Shown: piece after piece, positions 57,322-64,000 of the stretch
How positions within the stretch are numbered: position 1 is the first letter of the stretch
Layout of the letters: each line of letters begins with the position of its first letter
DNA from: Dasypus novemcinctus
Taxonomy: Eukaryota > Chordata > Mammalia > Cingulata > Dasypodidae
Length of the DNA stretch: 64,000 nucleotides
Assembly: GCF_030445035.2 (NCBI RefSeq)
Contig: NC_080683.1
Location: 118,591,225 to 118,655,224, forward strand
Direction: 5' to 3'
Translations under genes and position numbers: made by a program
Notes under the pieces: model-generated
Seen by the model: only the letters and a program-made list of their open reading frames with translations
Database searches by the model: none
What the model was told of the DNA's origin: nothing

Positions 57322-57521
57322 TGTTGGGAGCGGATGTGGCTCAGGCATTTGAGCAAATGCGTCCCACATGGGAAGTCCTGGGTTCAGTTCCTGATGCCTC
57401 CTAAAACAAACAAGCAAAACAAACAAAAACACAATTCAGGGGAGTCAATGTGGTTCAGTGGTTAAGTGTTGGCTTCCCACATACAAGGTTCTGGGCTCTA
57501 TCCCTGATCTCGCTCTCAAAA
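57322..57521 (+). mobile_element. Dimeric DAS-type tRNA SINE
   Basis: Monomer 1: GATGTGGCTCAGGCATTTGAG, CCTGGGTTCAGTTCC. CAAAC linker. Monomer 2: AATGTGGTTCAGTGGTTAAG, TCTGGGCTCTATCCC. Short A-run at the end. More diverged than the copy at 32628. Confidence 0.85.
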
Positions 57522-59184
57522 AAAATTCTATATTATTTGCGTTGATCATGCCTTTTTTGTTATAGTTTTTTATAATCCCAATTGTCATCATTCCTTAAAG
57601 TAAACTTGTGGTCATAGGAAAGGATACTTTCAGAATAAATTGACACGGATGATACATATTTTTCAAGGTATGTCTGCGAGAAGTAACTTTTCAGCAGACT
57701 GGGCTTTAGCACCTTTCCTTTTCTGTTCCAGGTGGAGACACACTCTATTACGGTGCCATTTCTGAAATTCCATCTGAGTTCTTATGACCTTTGGATCAAG
57801 CTGTTTTGACGCTTGGCTCCTTGGATCTTGTTTCAGTGTACTTAATGCCATCTATGGCGTGTACTGTATACCAAGCCCAGCCCAAACGACTTCGTTGGTC
57901 CCAAGAGCTCAGGAGACATGCAGAAAAAGCCAAACAAACCGGGGCATTAGAACAATGGCCTCTTATTCCACCCCAGCCTTGCAATTAGTTGATCCCTTTT
58001 CTCAAGGGAGTAAATGGTTTACCCTTGATGGCCTTGATTTGTTGCTGTGAGCTTATTTTTGCAGAGAACTGGGGGATGGAGCAGATGGTGGTATTTGTGG
58101 GAAGGAAACCTTGACTAAAGGTATAATTTTTTTGAAGTTTGTTCAGAGCACATGAGTTGATCAGGGAAACTGAAGTATGAGAAACCAAGAGTAGATGGAC
58201 AGAGGACAGCAAGTGCCAAGGATTCCTACATCTCATCTTTCTTTCTGCAAGGCTGGAAGGGGAGGACTGTCTTCTCACCCATTATCCTATGTCCCTTTGG
58301 TAGGTTCCTCCTCTCTTGATTGTGAACCTTCTGAAACGGGAGTGAGGGGAGATGAAAGGGCTAGAACAACAGGACTCCCCTGAAGTCCCACATGTTATAG
58401 ATGGAAATGGAGTGGTTTAACTTCAGCTAAATTTTCTTTCCACCATCTTGGTTTTAGTGTTATTTGTGCAGCAACAAAGAACAGAACTATCGCTGCTACA
58501 CCCAATTTGACTAAGGCTATTTTTAATATTCTATTTTTAATAGATTATCAAGGAAGTCAAGGTTGAGCAAGGAAGAAGTGGCCCAGTTTTTCCTTCCTCC
58601 CTTTTCATTTTGTGTTTCAGTTTGAATATTAGGAGGAGGCTCATACAGTTAGCAAGAACAACTGGCTGGATGACTGTGTGCTTTGAGCCAATTGTGATAT
58701 TTCTGTGGGAAAGTTTCCAATTCTTAAGTCTCAGTCATGCAGAGGTGGGAGGCAGCTGGTATGAAATTCTGTCTGCAGGGTACATGCATACTTACTCTGA
58801 TCCAATTTGGCATGACAGCAATGTAATGATTCAAGAAAACAATTATTCTCATTTACTTGTACTCTATCTTCAAAGCTGCTTCTTTCTCCTTTGGGGGGGA
58901 AAAAAAAAGAAGAAAAAGAAAAGCCAAGGTCAGCAAAACGTTTGGGATTTGTCTATCACCTATAGTGGTCCTATCAGTAACAGAATTAAGCTAAGTCTGA
59001 ATAGGCCACACTAAACTATTTTCCCTCACTACTCTGCTGCCCTCCCTTGCAAAGATTCTATTTGATTAACAACCATCATCAATCCCTACAGTTTTCAGAA
59101 TTTCCTGACTTCCCCCTCTCTTTCAATCCTTACCTCTAACTGGCTACCAAATCTCTGAATCAAACTCCCAAGTGCCTCTTCATT
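57522..59184. other. Unique sequence
   Basis: No repeat or gene recognised. Small frames at 57784-58050 have no domain. An A/G-rich run sits at about 58895-58925. Confidence 0.4.
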
Positions 59185-59380
59185 TGTCCATCCATTTGCC
59201 ATGCATTTACTGAACAACATATATTTGTTGCACACTTACTCTGAATGAGGTTTCATTAGGCTCTGCAAAGTGAGTTAGACAGACACAATTCCTGCTCTCC
59301 TCCTTAGAGGAGGTTGGACTGAGAGTGGTAGACAAGGAAAAAGAGGCACTAAATATATATAAAACTATCATTTTGGCCCT
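59185..59380 (+). repeat. L2 LINE 3' fragment
   Basis: TTTGTCCATCCATTTGCC, ATTTACTGAACAACATATATTTG, CACTTACTCTGAATGAGG and AGACAGACACAATTCCTGC follow L2 (attcattcaacaaatatttattgagcacctactatg...). Diverged. Confidence 0.6.
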
Positions 59381-59451
59381 TTAAAGGGTTAGTTTCCTTT
59401 AAAATATGTTAGGGGAATTAAAAGGCTCATCTTTTTTTCCTACTAAAAAGT

Positions 59452-59860
59452 TCAGGAGAGGTCCCTGGTTCAGTTCCCAGTGCCTCCGAAAGAAGTTAGC
59501 AAGTGGGTGCCACAAGATGATGCCACAAGAGACACAAGAAGAAACACATAAAAAGAAACACAACAAAGCAGGCAGCAGAGGTTCCCGGTGCTTCCTAAAA
59601 GAAGACAGCAAGCTGGTGCAATGGGCAGTTGCAGGGAGGTGATGTAGCAAGAGGACGTAACAAGAGACAGGAGAAGGAAGAACATGAGAGACATAACAAA
59701 GCAAGGAGTGGCGATGGCTCAAGCAAGTAAGGCCTCCCTCCCAGATGGGAGGCCCCTGGTTTGTCTCAGTGACTTGTAAAGAAACAAGGAAGACAAAAGA
59801 CATAGCAAGTGTAAAGTTTTACACTTTTACAAGGTGGGGAGAAATAAATCTTAAAAAAGA
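59452..59860 (+). mobile_element. Old, rearranged DAS-type SINE composite
   Basis: B-box-like GGTCCCTGGTTCAGTTCCC, then CACAAGATGATGCC and AAACACAACAAAGCAG. Then GAGTGGCGATGGCTCAAGC, CAGATGGGAGGCCCCTGG starts a second head, ending in AATAAATCTT plus poly-A. It appears to be two or more related units in line, more diverged than the others. Confidence 0.6.
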
Positions 59861-60169
59861 AAAAAGTCCAACCAGGAATTGTTCCTATCATCCAGTTCTC
59901 CTTGCTGCTCCGGCTCTACTATGGGCTTTGGGACTGGTGGCTGTTCAGAGCTCCTAAGCAGCTCTTCCCTGAGATATACAAAACACAGCAGCTCTGACTA
60001 ATGGAACATTCATTTGGGTGCGAGGGAGACAGCGCCGAGACGGTTTTAAGTACAAGACGAGGAGACACTTCGGATGGCTGGTCCGGGAAGGAACCCCTGA
60101 AAGAAGTGATTTATTCCATTCCAGACCCGAGTAATGGGAAGGAGCTGGCCAGGGAAAAGGCAGGGTGGA
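59861..60169. other. HECA upstream flank
   Basis: Unique sequence between the last SINE and the CpG island, with rising GC content. No core promoter motif that I can support. Confidence 0.5.
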
Positions 60170-60601
60170 GTTGCAGAAAGGGGGCAGGTGGAGCGCCTCT
60201 CCGGCTGCTGCGCCCGGGCCTTTGCCCTGTCACGTTCCGTGTCTCCCGACGACTGTCCAGTTTCTGGGGCGGGTACCCCAGGGAGGGGCCTCCCCGGCGT
60301 GGGCGGCGCAGTCAGAGCCCTGAGCACCCCGGGGGGTGGCCCCTGGGCACTCCTGGGGGGCGCTGCTTTCGCCCCGGGCCGAGAGGGCGGCCCTCGGGGG
60401 CCCTGTCTTCGTCCCACTGCCCGGGACCTCGGCCGCCTACACCGCCGCGCGGCTACGCCTCTCCGCGGCCCACCAGTCCCAGGTCCTTTGTTTCCAGGCC
60501 TGCTCTCGTCTCCGCCCGCGCCGGAGTCTGAGGGCCCGTTTCCCCGAAGCCCCGGGGCCGGGTACACCCGCGGGTCGACTCGGTTCGGCCGGGCCGGCCG
60601 C

Positions 60602-60702
60602 TGACGTCACTCGCCGGGGCCGGCGCGGGCGTGACGTCACGCGGGCGCCCGGGCGCCGTGAGGTCACCGGGTGGGCGCGGCCAGGCCGCGGCCGTGGCGT
60701 CA
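60602..60702. promoter_or_regulatory. HECA: Cluster of four CRE-like sites
   Basis: Two perfect palindromic CREs (TGACGTCA) lie at 60602-60609 and 60632-60639, exactly 30 bp apart. A one-base variant TGAGGTCA is at 60659-60666 and TGGCGTCA at 60695-60702. The cluster sits about 250-350 bp before the HECA start codon. Palindromic CREs bind CREB/ATF dimers, and CpG-island CREs near a start site are the usual active class. cAMP or ATF responsiveness of HECA is an inference. Confidence 0.7.
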
Positions 60703-60708
60703 CGGCGG

Positions 60709-60718
60709 GGGGCGGGGC
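60709..60718 (+). promoter_or_regulatory. HECA: GC box (Sp/KLF site)
   Basis: GGGGCGGGGC lies 7 bp downstream of the last CRE-like site and about 240 bp before the HECA ATG. This is a consensus Sp1/KLF site in a TATA-less CpG-island promoter and probably lies close to the transcription start. Confidence 0.6.
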
Positions 60719-60896
60719 CGGAGCGTGTCGGCGACGCCGAATCAAAACAACCCGGGCCCGCCCCTCGCCGCCCGGGAGCGCCCGAGCCCGCGCCCCGCGC
60801 CCCGCGCCCGCAGCCCCGCGGCCGCGCCCCGAGCCGGGCGGCCGCGCCCCGAGCCCGAGCCCCGCGCGCGAGCCCGGCGTCCGCGCCCCGTCCGGG

Positions 60897-60977
60897 ATGC
60901 GCAGCGCGGGCCGCGGAGAGCCGCCTGCGCTGCCGGGCGCCGGACGCCCGCGCCATGCCCAACCCCAAAGCCAGTAG
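60897..60977 (+). promoter_or_regulatory. Upstream ORF overlapping the HECA start codon
   Basis: An ATG at 60897 with G at -3 opens a 26-codon frame ending in TAG at 60975-60977. It is out of frame with HECA and runs past the HECA ATG at 60955. If the mRNA starts upstream of 60897, ribosomes using this ATG would bypass the HECA start, so HECA would depend on leaky scanning. The peptide (MRSAGRGEPPALPGAG...) is Arg/Pro-rich with no recognisable domain. Whether the leader includes it depends on the real start site. Confidence 0.55.
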
Positions 60978-61192
60978 GGGCGGCCGCAAGAGCAAGCGCG
61001 CCAACAGCAGCGGCGACGAGCAGGAGAATGGCGCGGCGGGCCTGGCGGCGGCGGCCGCGGCGGCCGGGGGCTCCCTGGCGGCGGCCGGGGGCGCCTGCGG
61101 GCTGGCGGCGGGGCCCGGGGGCGCGGGCACCGGCCCCGCCGCCGCGGCCGCCGCTGCGGGGGCCGCCACCGCCGCGGGCGACGCCAGGAACG
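60955..61192 (+). CDS. HECA: HECA coding exon 1 (headcase homolog N-terminus)
   Basis: The ATG at 60955 opens 79 codons plus one base, followed by a consensus donor GTAAGC at 61193. The protein begins MPNPKASRGGRKSKRANSS, then GDEQENG, then a low-complexity Ala/Gly tract (about residues 27-75), and ends AAGDARN. This matches my memory of human HECA, which begins MPNPK, has the same basic RKxKRANSSGDEQENG block and Ala/Gly tract, and continues after GDAKN into a Cys-rich headcase domain. The split codon (G at 61192) agrees with the human Glu there. Headcase proteins are conserved from flies to mammals and act in growth control and differentiation; the biochemical role is not visible in this exon. 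Residues 5-16 are Lys/Arg-rich and could be a nuclear signal (inference). The start has G at -3. The poly-Ala length and composition differ from human, as expected for a GCN-repeat tract. The cysteine-rich domain lies beyond the window. Confidence 0.93.
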
Positions 61193-61279
61193 GTAAGCCG
61201 GGCCGGGAGGGGCCGGGGCGGGGGCCGGGACGCGGACCACGCCTGGGTGCGGAGGGCTCGTCGCGCCCCGTGCCGCCTG

Positions 61280-61690
61280 TCCTTGCTTGGGGTCCGAGCC
61301 CCTGCCCGGGGTCTGCAGCCAGCACCGGGGGTCATCTGCGCCCCTGCACGGGGTCCGCGCACAGCACCGGGGGTCATTAGCGCCCCGGCACGGGGTCCGC
61401 GTCCTGGGCAACGGGGTGGTCTGCACCCGTATCGGCGTCCGCGCCCTGAGCACCGGGGTCTCCTGTGCCCCTATGCGGAGTCTGCGCCTTGGACATCGGG
61501 GGTCATCTGCGCCCCTGCACGGGGTCCGCGCCCTGGACACCAGGGCTCGTCTGTGGTCCTGCACGTCCAGTCCCTTAGGCTGGTACCCCAGCGAGAGGCA
61601 TCCCCGGCGTCCTGGGCACCGGGGGTCGTCTACGTTTATGTCCCGGGTCTGCGCTCTGGTCACCGACTGTGCGCCCTGGTCACCCGCGCA
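61280..61690. repeat. GC-rich minisatellite, unit 42-44 bp
   Basis: Diverged copies of a unit built on AGCACCGGGGGTC and CCCCTGCACGGGGTCC recur with anchors at about 61321, 61363, 61407, 61449, 61492 and 61536. A further degraded copy or two lies at 61613-61680 after a break. Spacing is 42-44 bp, so there are about seven to eight units. It lies within 100-500 bp of the HECA exon 1 donor and is CpG-rich, so it may be length-variable and could affect the methylation of the island (inference). Confidence 0.78.
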
Positions 61691-62597
61691 CTGGCAGAAG
61701 CTGGTGCGCCCCGGGCCGACGGGAGGAAGAAGGGAGGAAGGGAGGAGGGAGTTGCCCAAGTTGAGAAGAATGCTCCAAGTGCAGACTTTGGCGCGGCTCC
61801 TTCCTCCCCGGGCTCCCCGAGTCTCTGGGCATCTCCAGGCTTGCTGGGCTGACTGCGCAGGTGAAGAGGCCCGGGCACCCTTTTCCTGTAGGGCGGGCAT
61901 GTGGGGTGCTCTTTAATTCTCTTGCTCGCTTGAGGAAGGAAGAGAATCTCAACTTGGCTTCCGGTCCCAAACGGGAGTTAAAAAAAATCATTCTCTATAT
62001 AATTCTGCTTCCCGTTTTTTAGGAGGAAGCCCAGTCACTTTAGGTCGTGCCTAAATGCTGTCCTTTTGAGGGGCCCTTAGATGGGACAGGATTGGTTTCC
62101 ATTATGGGGCACTGGTCAAACCCTGTTAAACTTTTTACTAACTTGGACAGCTCTTTGAATTCCTCTGGTCAGGCAGTCTTTCAGGGGAGGGGAGGTCGGT
62201 ACAGTTTAATGAAGGGAGACTGGGGTCACCATGCCTGGCTTTTAAATCGCAGCTTCCAGCTTTGAAGCCATTCTTTCTGTCGGCCAGTCACTTTTACAAG
62301 GGGCCCCTGCGCTTAGGGGAATGCCTCAGGTTTCTGGATCCTGGAGGTGGGAGCAGTGTAGCCCGTTAGAATCAGAACCCTCAGCCCCTGGGCTGTGTCT
62401 GCACTGTTGCACCAGTGAGAAAAGCAAACTTACCCCTTTTGTGGATTGCCTGATAATACAACTTTTGGCCCAATTTGTTCTCCATTTTCTCATGTTTCCC
62501 CGGTTCTTATGTTCATTTGGTATGGAGGAGGCAGAGGGGGAGGTGCCCAGACTGCTGTCAGCCACATAGAGCTTTGTCATCCTGGGAAGGTCAGCTT

Positions 62598-62680
62598 TTC
62601 TGAGCCTCAGTTTCCTCATCTGTAAATAAGGGGAAAAGTATCCTGGCCTCCTCCGAGGGTTACTGTGAGGCTCAGAGTGC
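62598..62680 (+). repeat. MIR SINE fragment
   Basis: The stretch reads CTGAGCCTCAGTTTCCTCATCTG, then an A/T-rich stretch and a GAGGGTTACTGTGAGG-like segment. That is the MIR core and 3' half in sense orientation, an ancient tRNA-derived SINE. Confidence 0.75.
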
Positions 62681-64000
62681 CCTTTCCCGGTGTCCTCGCC
62701 AGTCCCCTGTTCTCACGGGTTTGAAGGCTGCTCCCAAATAGTGTCTGATTAGCGACTGGCGGCTGGCTGGCTGTTAAGCACATGCCTGCAGGGTGTGGGT
62801 TCCGGGCTGGGTCCTGGGGAAGACCGTGGTAATCAGGACAGGGCCCTTGCTGGCCCCGCCACACCTGCTGGTCTCGGCGTGCTGCTGCCTTGCCCTGCTT
62901 TATTCTCCCTATACGTGAGCTCCTAGTTGGCTGCTTCCTTTTTCCTTGCTTCAAAAGATTGCACTGCTTTAGGGGTGTGAGGAAAGTTTTCCTTAGGCTG
63001 AACCTCAAACTGGTTATGGGTGCCCTTATGACTGTCCTCCGCAGGGGCAAACTCAGATACGTTTAGCAGTGTTGTAAATATCTGGGTGAAGCGATGCCGT
63101 TTCTTTTTTGGAGCTTGTCATTAAATGAATCAGAAAAGAGAAAGAAAGAAACAGGCCAGAGTTGCTGTAGTCAGTAGCAGAGAAGGTATGGACCTGACAT
63201 GTTGGGCATTGAGCTGACTTTGGTGATGCTTGATGCTTGGGTCTGACATGATATGACGTCTCAGGAATGACCCAGAGTAATTGGAAAAAGCCATCACTGC
63301 AGCTCCACAAGTTGATGACAACCAAACATGGGTGCTGAGGCCGGCTGTGTGCAAAATTGACAAATAGTGTAAGTACAAATGCTTTTGTTTTGATTTTTCA
63401 AAGCTGTGCATTGGTGGAAAGGTGGCTTCTGTGAATTTTTACAGGAAGAAATGACAGATATGTGCAAACTCTCAGCATCATCAACTGCCTGGATCAGCCC
63501 AATTTCTTTTGAATTGTAAAATGACATGAATTGGACTATTGCAGTGTTTCCAAGTATATTTTAAAGTTTTCATACTTGTGACATTGGATTTTGCCACTGT
63601 GAATATTAAGAATAAAACACATGTTCTAAGGAAGTAGTAAATCTACATTCTTATTAAACACCTTTCAGTGATTTGTTCTCATTGTTCAAGTCAATTTTTC
63701 TCTACATCCGTAAGCATGTGAATTTAATGACTTCACTTAAAGTTACTAGTTTGTGGTTGTTTAGAGTTTCTGGAATGGTTTTACATTGTGTGCTTGGGCA
63801 GTGTGGCCACAGGGCTGGGTAATAGTGACTGAGCGGCTCAGTGCTTGGCAGTAGGTGTGCTTGACTTATTCCAGAAAGAAGCTCGCTGCCGGGAACAACC
63901 TGGGGAAGCTATGGTGTGGCTGCAGGTTAACAAGTGGCAGTTGTGCATCTAGGATGAGTTGAACAGTCATTGTACGGACTTTGTGTCCCTAATGGGAAAT

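Larger units (their letters stand above)
60170..61720. promoter_or_regulatory. HECA: CpG island spanning the HECA promoter and exon 1
   Basis: About 1.5 kb is strongly GC-rich with very frequent CpG, unlike the AT-rich flanks on both sides. It covers the upstream promoter, the 5' leader, coding exon 1 and the start of intron 1. No TATA box is evident, so dispersed CpG-island initiation is expected. The exact transcription start cannot be read from sequence alone. Long open frames on both strands here are a by-product of low stop-codon density. Confidence 0.88.
61193..64000 (+). other. HECA: HECA intron 1 (5' part)
   Basis: The intron starts at the GTAAGC donor and no acceptor plus exon is recognisable before the window ends. 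It holds the tail of the CpG island, a minisatellite (61280-61690) and a MIR fragment (62598-62680). The rest is mostly unique sequence with ordinary base composition and no coding open frame I trust. Confidence 0.8.

Noticed and set aside
61280-61690. CRISPR-like array
   Set aside because: Units are contiguous diverged tandem copies with no unique spacers, in a mammalian intron.
60671-61852. 393-codon plus-strand frame across HECA exon 1 and intron
   Set aside because: Wrong frame relative to HECA, crosses the splice donor and encodes the minisatellite. A composition artefact.
60437-61900. 487-codon open frame on the minus strand over the HECA CpG island
   Set aside because: Low-complexity Pro/Arg/Ala sequence antisense to HECA exon 1. 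GC-rich DNA has few stops, and no domain is visible.

Overview
This window looks like intergenic mammalian DNA leading into the 5' end of one host gene. The organism is most likely a xenarthran, probably an armadillo such as Dasypus. The evidence is the dense load of tRNA-derived SINEs with DAS-type heads (A box, B box and the phrase TACCACATGGGAGG), which are known from armadillos, together with L1, MaLR-type LTR, MIR, L2 and MER5 fossils.

The only host coding sequence I can support is at 60955-61192 on the plus strand: coding exon 1 of HECA (headcase homolog). It sits in a CpG island of about 60.2-61.7 kb. The promoter side carries four CRE-like sites and a GC box. The 5' leader has an upstream ORF that overlaps the HECA start codon out of frame. 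Everything after 61192 is the start of HECA intron 1, including a GC-rich minisatellite. In human, as I recall, HECA lies on 6q24.1 downstream of ABRACL with a long gene-free gap between them, which fits the absence of other genes here.

Layout. 0-1.7 kb: edge of an old LTR, an ATTA-rich unique block and MIR/L2 scraps. 1.7-8.25 kb: a nearly full-length inverted L1 with a SINE nested in ORF2 and tandem units in its 5' UTR. 8.3-16 kb: MER5, a SINE, a UTR-like block on the minus strand, and two tail-to-tail copies of a repeat with a duplicated G-rich tail flanking an LTR. 16-29 kb: mostly unique sequence, with two candidate conserved AT-rich blocks (18.4-19.0 and 20.7-21.8 kb), GC-rich islands and several SINEs. 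29-32.4 kb: a cluster of LTR relics. 32.6-48 kb: SINEs, an old plus-strand L1, a layered nest at 35.5-36.7 kb and L1 3' ends. 49-60 kb: more SINEs and LTRs, L2 pieces and unique DNA.

The functional content is therefore HECA's promoter and first exon plus possible distal regulatory DNA. I found no operons, CRISPR arrays or intact mobile element.
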